NCBI GenBank assembly: GCA_039809125.1
Contig: JBDHUM010000008.1
Span: 1 to 34,686 of the forward strand
Length of the DNA stretch: 34,686 bases
From: SZUA-359 sp039809125
GTDB taxonomy: Bacteria; Patescibacteriota; Saccharimonadia; Saccharimonadales; Saccharimonadaceae
Direction of reading: 5' to 3'
A program made the position numbers and the translations under genes. Positions 8,618-16,437 of this stretch are shown here, piece after piece. The stretch's first letter is position 1. Each line of letters starts with the position of its first letter. The notes under the pieces are model-generated. The model searched no databases and had not been told where the DNA came from. It saw only the letters and a list, made by a program, of their open reading frames with translations.

Positions 8618-10108
8618 ATGTTAGAGGGATTAATTGCCGCTGTTGTCGGACTTGTATTAGGAGTGGGCGGGAAAGCCGCCTACGACACGCAGAAAAGAAC
8701 AGCTAATAAAAACAAGGCAGAAAACGAGCTTGCGAATGCCGAAAAAAAGGCTAACGCATTAATTCAAAAAGCTAAAGATGAAGCTGATGAGTTAGAACGC
8801 GAGCGGCGCCGAGAACTAAAAAGGGTGGAAGATCGTCTGCTAGAACGTGAAAACAATCTTGATAAAAAGCTCGATGAACTAGATAAACGAGCAGAGAAAC
8901 TTCGTTCATCAGAGGATGAAGTCGAAAAGTTAAAAGACGATGTCCGCGAGATTCGCACTAAGCAACAAGAAAAGCTCGAAAAAATTGCTTCACTCAAGAA
9001 AAAAGATGCTGCTGAAAAATTAATGCAAATGACAGAGCGAGACATCAAAAATGACCTGACCGGTTTGATTGCGAAACTACAAAAAGAAGTGACTGATGAC
9101 GCGGAAGAAAAGGCTCAGCTTATTTTATTGTCATCGATGGAACGTATGAGTTCAGAAGTTACGGCAGAACGTACAGTAACGGCTGTTAAATTGACAGACG
9201 ATGAAATGAAAGGCCGAATTATTGGAAAAGAAGGCCGCAATATTCAAGCGATGCAACGTGCGACCGGTGTGGATTTTCTTGTTGATGATACGCCCGGCAT
9301 GGTAGTGCTTTCAAGTTTTGATCCGATTCGTCGTCAAGTAGCACGTATGGGGCTTGAAATGTTGATGAAGGATGGCAGGATTCACCCAGGTCGAATAGAG
9401 GAAGTGTTTGCGAAGGCAGAACAGCAGATTGAAAAAGAAGTTGTCCGTTCGGGTGAAGATGCTGCGCGCGAAGTAGGGGTTGTCGGTATTCCGAAGGAAA
9501 TGCTTCGTTTGCTTGGTGAGCTAAAATTCCGTACCAGTTATGGCCAAAATGTTCTCATGCACAGCACCGAGATGGCTCACATTGCCGGTATGATTGCCGA
9601 AGAAATCGGCGCTGATGTTCGAACAGTAAAGACTGCTACTTTACTGCATGATGTTGGTAAAGCAGTGACTCATAAGGTTGAAGGCAAACACCACCACATT
9701 GGTGCAGAATTAGCTCGTAAAAATGGCATGAAGGAAGAAGTGGTGCATGCAATCGAGGCACACCATGATGACATCGAAGCAACAACTCCTGAGGCATTGG
9801 TTGTACGAGTAGTCGATGCTGTGTCGGCAGCCCGCCCAGGTGCTCGCAACATTTCAGCTGAGAATTTTGCTGAACGTATGCGTGATCTTGAAAACATTGC
9901 GGTTAGCTTTAAAGGTGTCGATAAAGCGTACGCAATCTCAGCAGGGCGTGAAGTTCGTGTAATTGTGCGGCCCGAGTCAGTTGATGATCTGAGTTCAATA
10001 AAATTAGCGCGGGATATTGCAAATAAAATTGAGAGCACAATGCAATACCCAGGTACCATTAAGGTTAATGCTATTCGCGAGACGCGGGCGATTGAATACG
10101 CTAAATAG
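8618..10108 (+). CDS. rny: Ribonuclease Y
   Basis: RNase Y is the membrane-anchored endonuclease that starts mRNA decay in many bacteria without RNase E. The 496-residue product has an N-terminal membrane helix (about residues 2-18), a long charged coiled coil (about 20-180), a KH RNA-binding domain with GRIIGKEGRNIQAMQ (about 199-213) and an HD domain with catalytic LLHDVGKAV (about 342-350) and the downstream HHDD. Length and order are normal for the family (about 510-520). AAGGAA precedes the ATG. The downstream Nudix gene is only nine bases away, so the two are probably co-transcribed. Confidence 0.97.
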   Translation: MLEGLIAAVVGLVLGVGGKAAYDTQKRTANKNKAENELANAEKKANALIQKAKDEADELERERRRELKRVEDRLLERENNLDKKLDELDKRAEKLRSSEDEVEKLKDDVREIRTKQQEKLEKIASLKKKDAAEKLMQMTERDIKNDLTGLIAKLQKEVTDDAEEKAQLILLSSMERMSSEVTAERTVTAVKLTDDEMKGRIIGKEGRNIQAMQRATGVDFLVDDTPGMVVLSSFDPIRRQVARMGLEMLMKDGRIHPGRIEEVFAKAEQQIEKEVVRSGEDAAREVGVVGIPKEMLRLLGELKFRTSYGQNVLMHSTEMAHIAGMIAEEIGADVRTVKTATLLHDVGKAVTHKVEGKHHHIGAELARKNGMKEEVVHAIEAHHDDIEATTPEALVVRVVDAVSAARPGARNISAENFAERMRDLENIAVSFKGVDKAYAISAGREVRVIVRPESVDDLSSIKLARDIANKIESTMQYPGTIKVNAIRETRAIEYAK

Positions 10109-10117
10109 GACTAAGTC

Positions 10118-10585
10118 GTGCTGCTTCCTTGGCGTTTATTTCATCTATTGCTAAACAAACGTGCGTCAAGCGCGAATGTGTTAGTGGAAAATACCTCAGG
10201 CGAATTACTAGTACTAAAAGCAAACTACAAGCCATACTGGTCGTTGCCAGGGGGGTGGATTGATAAAAACGAGACACCACGACAGGCCGCTGTACGTGAG
10301 CTTCTCGAGGAGACGGGTATAGTCGTGAGTGAAGATGAGCTAGAGCTAAGGTATGTCATAGATCGTATTAGTCCGCGGGCGAACTCATATCTATTTGTCT
10401 TTCGATTGCGAACTGCTCTGACGCAGGATGTCGCTATTACTTTGCAAAGTAAAGAGATCGAAAATTATGATTGGGTCACGAAAGTCGACATTACTTCAAA
10501 AAAAAGTGGACGCCACTATAATCAGGCGCCCAAAAACTGGGCTAGTGATGCACCTTTATTCTATATTGAGCACGTGATAGAATAG
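10118..10585 (+). CDS. Nudix hydrolase
   Basis: A 155-residue Nudix protein with a complete Nudix box at residues 46-68 (G46, E52, R60, E61, E64, E65, G67), so it is expected to be an active Mg-dependent pyrophosphohydrolase on a nucleoside-diphosphate-linked substrate. The segment KPYWSLPGGWIDKNETP is typical. The start is GTG 10118 with TAGGA upstream; the N-terminus LLPWRLFHLLLNKR is hydrophobic and may be a membrane-proximal helix. It lies nine bases after rny, a position that would suit RNA 5'-end or nucleotide-pool processing, but the substrate cannot be told from sequence. Confidence 0.88.
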   Translation: MLLPWRLFHLLLNKRASSANVLVENTSGELLVLKANYKPYWSLPGGWIDKNETPRQAAVRELLEETGIVVSEDELELRYVIDRISPRANSYLFVFRLRTALTQDVAITLQSKEIENYDWVTKVDITSKKSGRHYNQAPKNWASDAPLFYIEHVIE

Positions 10586-10610
10586 AAGTACAGCTAATAA
10601 GGAGGTGTGT

Positions 10611-10958
10611 ATGGCCGACTTAAGTGAATCTTCAATTCATCACATTGTGCACGATGAGCTCAAAGAGCTTTCTAAGGAAATGTCTAAACTACACGATATG
10701 CTTCATCGTGTAGAAACTCGGTTCAATGAACTACACAGCATGCAAAACGAATTGCATAGTGCGGTTAATGAAATCAGTAAGGTGATGTATCAAACTCAAG
10801 ATATTCCAACTAGCAATCGATTACTTGAGCGTTTGCAATCTGCGGTTACTGATTTACAACAACGCTTACAAAGTATTGAGCATCATGCTGGTTTCACAGC
10901 AGGATACCTATCGAGCCAAATGAAGGATCGTGAAGAGCGCGGACTTAGTGCTTACTAA
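10611..10958 (+). CDS. Small coiled-coil protein of unknown function
   Basis: A 115-residue, highly charged and helical protein with heptad-like Leu/Met/His spacing through about residues 15-90 and no cysteine or membrane segment. The start is ATG 10611 because a strong AAGGAGGT (10599-10606) sits five bases before it. A TAGAAT box at 10578-10583, inside the end of the Nudix gene, could give it a separate promoter with a normal leader. No family is recognised. It is among the best Shine-Dalgarno sites in the window, suggesting efficient translation. Confidence 0.7.
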   Translation: MADLSESSIHHIVHDELKELSKEMSKLHDMLHRVETRFNELHSMQNELHSAVNEISKVMYQTQDIPTSNRLLERLQSAVTDLQQRLQSIEHHAGFTAGYLSSQMKDREERGLSAY

Positions 10959-10973
10959 GAATCATTAACTTTT

Positions 10974-11606
10974 CTAAATTTCTGATCTATCTTTTGACTG
11001 AATGACAACTTCACCGATCGGTTTAGCGGTAATGACGATACGGCCATCGGCAGCTCCACCAAGCGTGCAAGAATATAGTGTTAGCTTAGGAGTTGTTGAG
11101 GTGGCTTCGATTTCGGTTTGAGTTGGTTTTACATGTATGATTGCATCGACTTTGTAGCCGTAGCGTTTTCCTTGATAATCGGTAATAATATCATCACCAA
11201 CCACTAATTTATCAATGTGATAAAACGGAGATTTTTGCCAAGTTGCGAGTGGAGTTGGCTGAATTTCAAAACGGTGAGCTGCCAAAATAAAGTTACCTCC
11301 TTTTTTGGGGCTACCTCTATCTGAATGTCGCCACCAGGCTCCACTGTTTAAGGACGATTCATTTTGACTATAGGGAATATCAACCCCAATTTTAGGAATG
11401 ATTACTCGATCTTGTCCAATTTGTGGACTGGGTAGATTAGCTGGATCGAGCTTTTTTGACGCCACGTAGGGCATGATTATTGGAGCGCTAACCAGGGCGA
11501 GTAGATAAAGTCCGGCACCCATAAATAAAAGCGCTACTAGACTAAATAGTGTAGTGCGAAATTTGTTTCGTGGTTTTTTATTAATTCTCAGCATAAGCAA
11601 TAACAT
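10974..11606 (-). CDS. Sortase (class not assigned)
   Basis: A 210-residue sortase, a membrane-anchored cysteine transpeptidase that attaches proteins to the cell surface. An N-terminal signal-anchor is at about residues 18-46. The catalytic triad is visible: His111 (FILAAHRFE), Cys180 in LTLYSC and Arg189 (DGRIVITAK). The cysteine motif reads TLYSC, a variant of the common TLxTC. The ATG is preceded at once by an AT-rich box (GATATATT), fitting a leaderless mRNA. No obvious sortase substrate with a C-terminal sorting signal is encoded in the window, so the target proteins lie elsewhere. Confidence 0.92.
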   Translation of the reverse strand: MLLLMLRINKKPRNKFRTTLFSLVALLFMGAGLYLLALVSAPIIMPYVASKKLDPANLPSPQIGQDRVIIPKIGVDIPYSQNESSLNSGAWWRHSDRGSPKKGGNFILAAHRFEIQPTPLATWQKSPFYHIDKLVVGDDIITDYQGKRYGYKVDAIIHVKPTQTEIEATSTTPKLTLYSCTLGGAADGRIVITAKPIGEVVIQSKDRSEI

Positions 11607-11654
11607 GGTTTAATATATCATTTTGCACCGCTGTTCGCAAATAGTTCAAAAACC

Positions 11655-12233
11655 TTACCAGATTATGCGGTTAGGCAGCTTGAAAGCCTTAGCTAAAAGA
11701 TATTGAGCACCAAACCAACAAAGCGTCATTACTGCGCAAAAAACGCCTATCACTTGTACCATTGATTGCGTTAGTCCTAGGGTGTTTGAAACAGGTATCA
11801 ATAGTAACCCAAGAGGCAGGAGGGCTGCAACTATTTTCACAAACCATGTTACGCGCTCAATTAAGCTCTTTTGTTTCTGCAGACTGAGTGGAGTTTTATG
11901 GGGCAAGTGAGACACAACTACTGCTGCGCCCTTATGTGAAAGTTTTTGACCAGTTTTCCCAACGCCGCGAGGTGCGAGATATATAGCAAAAACGCAGGCT
12001 CCGAGGGCAAATATTACTGCTCCGATAGCTACGGCGATATCAAAAACGCCAGGCGTTGCTGTTGTAGGGGTAGTTGGTAGTTGCGATGTGGGTTCACTCG
12101 GTAAAAAAACTCTTGAAAGTAGGTCGCTCGTAATAATTAGAGGTAGTACCAATGTCACAATTGTCCATAGCCATTGGATTAGAAGCGAGCCATATCCTAA
12201 CGCGCCAAGAGCATTTACAAAACGATATTTCAT
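11655..12233 (-). CDS. Multi-pass membrane protein of unknown function
   Basis: A 192-residue protein with about four hydrophobic segments (near residues 10-38, 65-88, 130-150 and 155-180). A Pro/Thr-rich linker (about 47-63) follows the first segment, and a basic cytoplasmic-looking stretch sits at 88-128. No known motif is seen. The TATGAT box on the minus strand ends six bases before the ATG. It is just upstream of the sortase gene on the same strand, with 48 bases between, and both appear to have their own promoters. A role linked to the sortase is possible but unproven. Confidence 0.7.
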   Translation of the reverse strand: MKYRFVNALGALGYGSLLIQWLWTIVTLVLPLIITSDLLSRVFLPSEPTSQLPTTPTTATPGVFDIAVAIGAVIFALGACVFAIYLAPRGVGKTGQKLSHKGAAVVVSHLPHKTPLSLQKQKSLIERVTWFVKIVAALLPLGLLLIPVSNTLGLTQSMVQVIGVFCAVMTLCWFGAQYLLAKAFKLPNRIIW

Positions 12234-12366
12234 AGGATTATCATAGCACGTTGTGATGTATCAAAGACACGACACGAGATTTATTGTATATCTTTAACAA
12301 GCTTGATCGGATTCGCGCTTGAGATTTAGAGCGTTTTAATATCACCAGAGACAAGGACATACGTTG

Positions 12367-13215
12367 TCATTTGGTTATAAAGCGCTCTATTGATTTTGCT
12401 AGGAGGTTTTCAAATCTGTTAAATCCGTGTGAAGCACCGTCTACCACGGCTATCTCGGTGCTAGTATTTTTGATGGCATTAACACGCTCCAGCCACTTGT
12501 CTATAGTGCCGTCAATCTGTGTAATGCCGATATCCTCTGTACCGTAAACTATAAGTATTGGTAATTCAACCTTACCAAGCAGTGAACCGCCATCACGCTC
12601 ACCGTAAATGTCCGCAGAGCTACCAGCTTCACAGATAGTAGGATAGGTTTGTGCTGAAATTGGTGTTTTATCGAGCCAGCACTGAGCATCTACGAGTTCT
12701 TCTCCTTTGCCCTCCGACAAGAGTTGTTTTGCTTTGGCTAAGTACTCAGTGTGCTTTGGCTCTGTGTTTGCCCAACCTGTCATGTCAGTCGGTGCTAATA
12801 AGATACCTTTCTTTACCCCGTCAACATTTTCATTGAGTATAAAGTTAACAACTTTAGTGCACCCTAGAGAATGTCCTTGTAGTATAAACCGTGTTTTACC
12901 GAGTGACTTCAGGTAGTCGATTGCTCCACGGATATCGTGGGCACTCTCTTCAAAAAGTTCAAAACAACTACCACCGTGCTTCCAGCCATCACCTTGTCGA
13001 AAATCGCTAATGATACCCCGACCACGACTGTCTATAGTGAAGAGTGATATGTCGTGCTTAGCGTACATTGCTCGTAGATTATCAAGAAAATAGTTCTCGT
13101 AGCCGTTGCCTGACATACCGTGGATATGCACAACGGCAATATCACTTGCCTCATTATTGAGCCAGCCTTGTAATTCAACATCATCAGACGCTGTAAAGCG
13201 GACGAAATCAACCAT
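12367..13215 (-). CDS. Alpha/beta-fold hydrolase (esterase/acylhydrolase type)
   Basis: A 282-residue alpha/beta hydrolase. The oxyanion region is VVHIHGMSGNG (about residues 28-38), the nucleophile elbow is GHSLG with Ser116, the acid residue is probably the Asp in LIVYGTEDIG and the His is in DGASHGF. No signal peptide is seen, so it is probably cytoplasmic. The substrate is unknown; an esterase or serine aminopeptidase-like (Hydrolase_4) enzyme fits. The start is uncertain: ATG 13215 is preferred, but an in-frame TTG at 13248 would add 11 residues. It probably shares a transcript with the very short gene just upstream at 13252-13359. Confidence 0.85.
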   Translation of the reverse strand: MVDFVRFTASDDVELQGWLNNEASDIAVVHIHGMSGNGYENYFLDNLRAMYAKHDISLFTIDSRGRGIISDFRQGDGWKHGGSCFELFEESAHDIRGAIDYLKSLGKTRFILQGHSLGCTKVVNFILNENVDGVKKGILLAPTDMTGWANTEPKHTEYLAKAKQLLSEGKGEELVDAQCWLDKTPISAQTYPTICEAGSSADIYGERDGGSLLGKVELPILIVYGTEDIGITQIDGTIDKWLERVNAIKNTSTEIAVVDGASHGFNRFENLLAKSIERFITK

Positions 13216-13251
13216 GGCACTGACCGTACTTCTCTGCAATAGTAACAATAA

Positions 13252-13359
13252 TCATAACTTTATTCTACTTTCCCTTTCAGGTGCAATCGTTATCGGATCG
13301 CCTAGCTTGAAGTATTGTTGGTCTCCGTTCTCGATTGGGCTGTATCGATAGAGTATCAT
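13252..13359 (-). CDS. Very short gene (35 residues) with a strong leaderless promoter
   Basis: A 35-codon reading frame starting MILYRYSPIENGD and ending in a TGA 36 bases before the preferred hydrolase ATG. Its ATG sits six bases after a perfect TATAAT (13366-13371, minus strand), the same arrangement seen at most true genes here. The sequence includes KLGDPITIAPERES and has no membrane segment. It could be a real microprotein, a leader peptide coupling translation into the hydrolase, or a decayed gene. The promoter is the stronger part of this call. Confidence 0.45.
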   Translation of the reverse strand: MILYRYSPIENGDQQYFKLGDPITIAPERESRIKL

Positions 13360-13415
13360 GCACACATTATATAGCAATATTTGTCGATTGTGAGTTACGG
13401 TGCTAGTGTAAAAGT

Positions 13416-13934
13416 ATGAGTAGCGCTCTAGAGAATCGTAAAAAAGTAATTATTGTAATCGCGGCAATAGTAATTGTGACTGGATTGGTTGGTACGGCCG
13501 TTGTGATTAACAACACCCCACGTCGTCACTCCATGAAGAACACAGAATTTGGAATAGTCTATGCCCCAGATGCTGTGATGTCTATTACTAATCATGGTGG
13601 CTTGTGCGCTTCTCCAGGTTGTGTACATGAAACCTATAACATCTATGACGATGGAGAGTTCGATGACCATAAAAAATTAAGTCGTACCGAAATCTCAAGG
13701 TTGAAGCAAATAATAGACTCGACCAATTTTAAGCAGTATGCTAGAAAGTCCGACCCAAATTGCCAATCTATTATGGATGGAATAGATTTAGTTCTATTGT
13801 TTCCGCAGAAACATGGAAGCGAAACATTCTATCCTTGCACGCTCGACATCGCTAGAGACGACGAAACATTTATTTACATAGACCAGCTGCTCAAGTCGCG
13901 CGGATTCCGTTCATCCATCTTTAATGTATGGTAA
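13416..13934 (+). CDS. Membrane-anchored extracytoplasmic protein of unknown function
   Basis: A 172-residue protein with a basic N-terminus (SSALENRKK), one membrane segment (about residues 11-31) and a hydrophilic outer domain. The outer domain holds four cysteines (GGLCASPGC, DPNCQS, FYPCTLD), enough for two disulfides, which fits export. A promoter TTGTCG, 17 bases, TAGTGT (13381-13409) ends six bases before the ATG. Conserved-looking segments such as YNIYDDGEF resemble small secreted domains with a beta-sheet reading, but no family is recognised. It stands alone, divergent from the hydrolase unit. Confidence 0.7.
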   Translation: MSSALENRKKVIIVIAAIVIVTGLVGTAVVINNTPRRHSMKNTEFGIVYAPDAVMSITNHGGLCASPGCVHETYNIYDDGEFDDHKKLSRTEISRLKQIIDSTNFKQYARKSDPNCQSIMDGIDLVLLFPQKHGSETFYPCTLDIARDDETFIYIDQLLKSRGFRSSIFNVW

Positions 13935-14041
13935 ATGTTTTGCTCGAAAAGGTAAGGTTGATTCAATAATAAGCAATAGGACACTAAGTGGGCATGATTG
14001 GAACGTATTATTTAGAGTCTGTAAAACCGCTGGCCATTCCT

Positions 14042-14899
14042 TTAGGTAAGTCTACCGACTAATATGAGCGTTAAGCCCAAACAAGCTATTCCAACTGCAT
14101 ACAACTTTTTTCTCTTGTCCTCTTTCTCGTCTAAGATGTAAATACCAAATAAAACTATCAAAGCAACACTCATACCGCTCACGTAGTTTGTGACTGCAAG
14201 CGAGCCATATAACAAAGCATACGTGTAAGTGTAAGCACTCAGTGTTCTCGTAGAGATTAGCCAGTAAATCTTTCTGTCCTTGATATGAGCTATCTGATCT
14301 CTGACTTTAACTTTCTTTATCGCTACCAAACTCCATAGGAGTACGGTACCTATCAGTGCAAAAGTAAAGAAGTAGCTCTCAAAGTCTAATTGTCGTAAGT
14401 TATACTTCTCAAGGACAGCGTGAAAACTAAACCATAACATAGCAAACAGGCTTATGAGAATTGATTTGCTTTTCCACCTTTTTTCCTTATGTAGATTTAG
14501 CATCAAAATACTAATCAAGATAACAAACCCTCCTACTAATTGTAGTGGTGTTGGTAGCTCTCCTAAAATAAGAAACCCGAGTATAGTCGTCATTAGTAAA
14601 CGGAGATTGTACAGGATTGTGAACATAGAAGCATCTAGGTTAGATAGTGCCCATACGTTTGTAATCATTAGACCAGCTAACATAAAACCTCCTAAAACGA
14701 GAAAGAACCACTCTTGTGAGCTATGTGAGAAGCTTACTTTTCCAAGTGCCAAAAAAATAAGAGACGGTATAAAAATGCCAGTCTGCATCAAAGCCGACAT
14801 TAGAGTTTTGTTTAGGTTGCCAAGAGCACTTTTACGCAATAATAGCGTATAGCTAACGATGCCAACCAAGTGCCCAATAAGTAAAAGAACCCATACCAT
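14042..14899 (-). CDS. EamA/DMT-superfamily transporter
   Basis: A 285-residue integral membrane protein with about ten hydrophobic helices arranged as two similar halves of five, the plan of the drug/metabolite transporter (EamA) superfamily. Family-like segments are SNLDASMFTILYNLRLLMTT and ILGELPTPLQLVGGFVILI in the first half, and the equivalent SLAVTNYVSGMSVALIVLFG and LDEKEDKRKKLYAVGIACLG in the second. The substrate cannot be predicted. A GATAAT box on the minus strand ends seven bases before the ATG. A strong terminator lies just upstream of its promoter, and in my reading that terminator originally belonged to tRNA-Pro. Confidence 0.85.
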   Translation of the reverse strand: MVWVLLLIGHLVGIVSYTLLLRKSALGNLNKTLMSALMQTGIFIPSLIFLALGKVSFSHSSQEWFFLVLGGFMLAGLMITNVWALSNLDASMFTILYNLRLLMTTILGFLILGELPTPLQLVGGFVILISILMLNLHKEKRWKSKSILISLFAMLWFSFHAVLEKYNLRQLDFESYFFTFALIGTVLLWSLVAIKKVKVRDQIAHIKDRKIYWLISTRTLSAYTYTYALLYGSLAVTNYVSGMSVALIVLFGIYILDEKEDKRKKLYAVGIACLGLTLILVGRLT

Positions 14900-14953
14900 A
14901 GAGCTTATTATCTCATATTTTACTCTGTAACGGGGTATAATAAAAAATGCAAA

Positions 14954-14993
14954 AAAAGAAAAAGAGACACTCTAGGGTGTCTCTTTTTCTTTT
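14954..14993 (-). terminator. Strong bidirectional intrinsic terminator, proposed original terminator of tRNA-Pro
   Basis: A perfect 17-bp inverted repeat (14954-14970 and 14977-14993) with a six-base loop (TCTAGG). The inner stem is GC-rich (AGAGACAC) and the outer stem is A/T, so T-runs follow on both strands. No gene ends nearby on the minus strand. If the proposed element is removed, this terminator falls directly after the tRNA-Pro CCA, in the right orientation. Confidence 0.85.
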
Positions 14994-14998
14994 GGTCG
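14992..14998. repeat. Left attachment-site core (proposed)
   Basis: TTGGTCG, identical to 18266-18272. Short identity cores are usual for large serine recombinases, which need only a matching central dinucleotide. Confidence 0.6.
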
Positions 14999-14999
14999 A

Positions 15000-15149
15000 C
15001 GTACTGACCCGTTAAACGAACCTGTACTTGATACCCTCCATAGCTTACTCTTAAACTTCACTGGTATCCAGAACAGACTAAGGTCACTCAACCTAATACT
15101 TGAAGACTTACAAGCTAAGCCGACTACAGACTTACAGTTCTTGTTATAA
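15000..15149 (+). other. Displaced 3' end of the integrase gene
   Basis: When the two cores are joined as in a circular form, the integrase frame continues here for 49 codons and ends at TAA 15147-15149. The translated tail starts RTDPLNEPVLDTLHSLLLNF and ends KPTTDLQFLL; it is helical and leucine-rich and looks like genuine protein. In the integrated state this piece has no start codon and is cut off from the rest of the gene. The stop codon lies within the TATAAT box of the next gene. Confidence 0.6.
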
Positions 15150-15150
15150 T
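15145..15150 (+). promoter_or_regulatory. -10 box of the first cargo gene
   Basis: A perfect TATAAT ends eight bases before ATG 15159, the leaderless arrangement seen across the window. In the circular form it overlaps the stop codon of the integrase. Confidence 0.65.
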
Positions 15151-15158
15151 TAGAGTAG

Positions 15159-15404
15159 ATGAAAGATGTTAATTTACCTGACCTAAGCAAAGTTAGAAGC
15201 TCCGATGACAAAAGAGAGCTACCTCCTCAGGCGTCGGCTGAAGATACGTCAAACTGGGACAACAGAGCAATTGCATTACCAGACCCTAAGCGATCATCTG
15301 CACAATTTATTATGAGTGAAGATTTGAATGTAGTCGCTATCCAACCAATCGAGAATCCATACCTCGAACAAGAGCGTCTTAAATCTGTTAAACACAAGAA
15401 ATAA
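15159..15404 (+). CDS. Small hypothetical protein, cargo of the element
   Basis: An 81-residue hydrophilic protein (start MKDVNLPDLSKVRSS) without cysteine, membrane segment or recognised motif. Charged and proline-containing stretches suggest it is partly disordered. The start is well supported by TATAAT eight bases upstream. It is the first gene inside the left end of the integrative element. By position it could be a recombination directionality factor or a regulator, since such proteins are small and encoded within serine-integrase elements, but nothing in the sequence shows this. Confidence 0.6.
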   Translation: MKDVNLPDLSKVRSSDDKRELPPQASAEDTSNWDNRAIALPDPKRSSAQFIMSEDLNVVAIQPIENPYLEQERLKSVKHKK

Positions 15405-15513
15405 GCAAGTTACGAGATATACGAGAAAGTTGTTGAACCCAGCAATAAGAATCCAATCCAACCGTTATATACTTATTCCGCCGAATAATTATTTGATTTA
15501 TTTTGCTTATGAT

Positions 15514-15530
15514 TGTGAATGTAAATCACA
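15514..15530. promoter_or_regulatory. Candidate operator ahead of the second cargo gene
   Basis: TGTGA and TCACA form an inverted repeat with a seven-base spacer, directly adjoining a TATGAT box (15531-15536) and ending 17 bases before ATG 15548. It resembles a dimeric regulator site; CRP sites have a six-base spacer, so this is not claimed as CRP. Confidence 0.35.
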
Positions 15531-15547
15531 TATGATATTGTAATGTC

Positions 15548-16174
15548 ATGTTAGAAGTTAAATCGCATTGGTTAGGCGGCGAAGACGCAAATAAAAGAGC
15601 AAAGGGCAGACTTGCAGAACAAGCAAGAGAGCTTGAAGGGCTATCGGCCTCTACGGGGATGACTGTAGATGATTTTGCCATGATAACCTTTGGCACACTC
15701 ATGGGTTCTAATGTCAACGAAGCAATAGCAGTTGACCTTTCGTCCTATGATGCAATCAAAAGAGTACGTTTTGCGAAGGAATTTAGTCGTCTTTTTGATG
15801 CAGTACATGGTACACAAGGTCCAACACCCAACTTTAATATGAGCTGCCTCTTTGGTGCGCTTGATGAGCCGTATGAAGATGGATTCACTCAGCCACGTGA
15901 TGTACTAGTCCGCACTGCGAAAAAAGCATATGAAGGCTTTGTCGGGACATCCGTAGCAGTGCAAGACACGGACAGTAATCTACACACTGGGACGGTAACG
16001 GCTATCGGTGCAACACGGAATCTTGTAGACAGACGCGATTACTATGCACAATTCTATAATGAAGCACATATGCGGGTAGACAGAGAGGGTCGTTTCATGG
16101 TGCGGGAACATCTGATTACTCTCGGTGATTTAGCGATTGACCTAGACTCTGTAATTGCCCTAGAAGCTAACTAA
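15548..16174 (+). CDS. Hypothetical protein, cargo of the element
   Basis: A 208-residue soluble, acidic protein with no recognised family. The N-terminal third is helical (DANKRAKGRLAEQARELEGL, then TGMTVDDFAMITFGTLMGSN). The C-terminal half (about residues 130-205) alternates short beta strands (GFVGTSVAVQDTDSNLHTGT) and ends in a hydrophobic acidic tail. There is one cysteine (MSCLFG) and no signal peptide. The box TATGAT lies 11 bases before the ATG, with a possible operator upstream. Its place next to the integrase suggests a role in element biology or a host benefit; function is unknown. Confidence 0.65.
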   Translation: MLEVKSHWLGGEDANKRAKGRLAEQARELEGLSASTGMTVDDFAMITFGTLMGSNVNEAIAVDLSSYDAIKRVRFAKEFSRLFDAVHGTQGPTPNFNMSCLFGALDEPYEDGFTQPRDVLVRTAKKAYEGFVGTSVAVQDTDSNLHTGTVTAIGATRNLVDRRDYYAQFYNEAHMRVDREGRFMVREHLITLGDLAIDLDSVIALEAN

Positions 16175-16362
16175 CATATCTTCCGCTCTACGACACGTCC
16201 TAGACACTCTCCGTAGCTTCCAGACGATAAGCTGGCGGTATACTAGCGTACCTGTTAAGTTAGTTGTTTTATACAAATCCCGTTCACTCCGCGATAAAGT
16301 AAAAAGCCTAGTAATCGTGCATAAGTTTTTCACTGGAATATCGTTGTAAATAAGTCATAAAC

Positions 16363-16378
16363 CTATTCTTTTGAATAG
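16363..16378. promoter_or_regulatory. Inverted repeat ahead of the integrase gene
   Basis: CTATTC and GAATAG form a perfect 6-bp inverted repeat around TTTT, about 60 bases before the integrase ATG. The 262-base gap it lies in otherwise holds a TATACT-like box near 16237 without a following start codon and the integrase -10 box TACACT (16425-16430). It is a candidate operator for integrase control; no T-run makes it a clear terminator. Confidence 0.35.
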
Positions 16379-16437
16379 ACCGTAGCATCTTGTTAAAACC
16401 TGTGACGGGATACAGATTGCCATGTACACTATTCCTT

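Noticed and set aside
8554..12262. A 13-base inverted match, TGTCTTTGATACA, between the rny leader and the gap near 12250
   Set aside because: Several such matches are expected by chance in 35 kb, and the contexts are unrelated.
13994..14062. A 22-codon plus-strand frame starting MIGTYYLESVKPL
   Set aside because: No -10 box at the usual distance and no Shine-Dalgarno; it overlaps the 3' end of the transporter gene.
14972..15211. A 79-codon minus-strand frame over the left end of the element
   Set aside because: It runs through the terminator and the displaced integrase tail, lacks a promoter of the local type, and overlaps the better supported gene at 15159.
16390..16437. A longer integrase start at TTG 16390
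   Set aside because: The integrase -10 box TACACT (16425-16430) would fall inside the coding region; ATG 16438 fits the local start rule.
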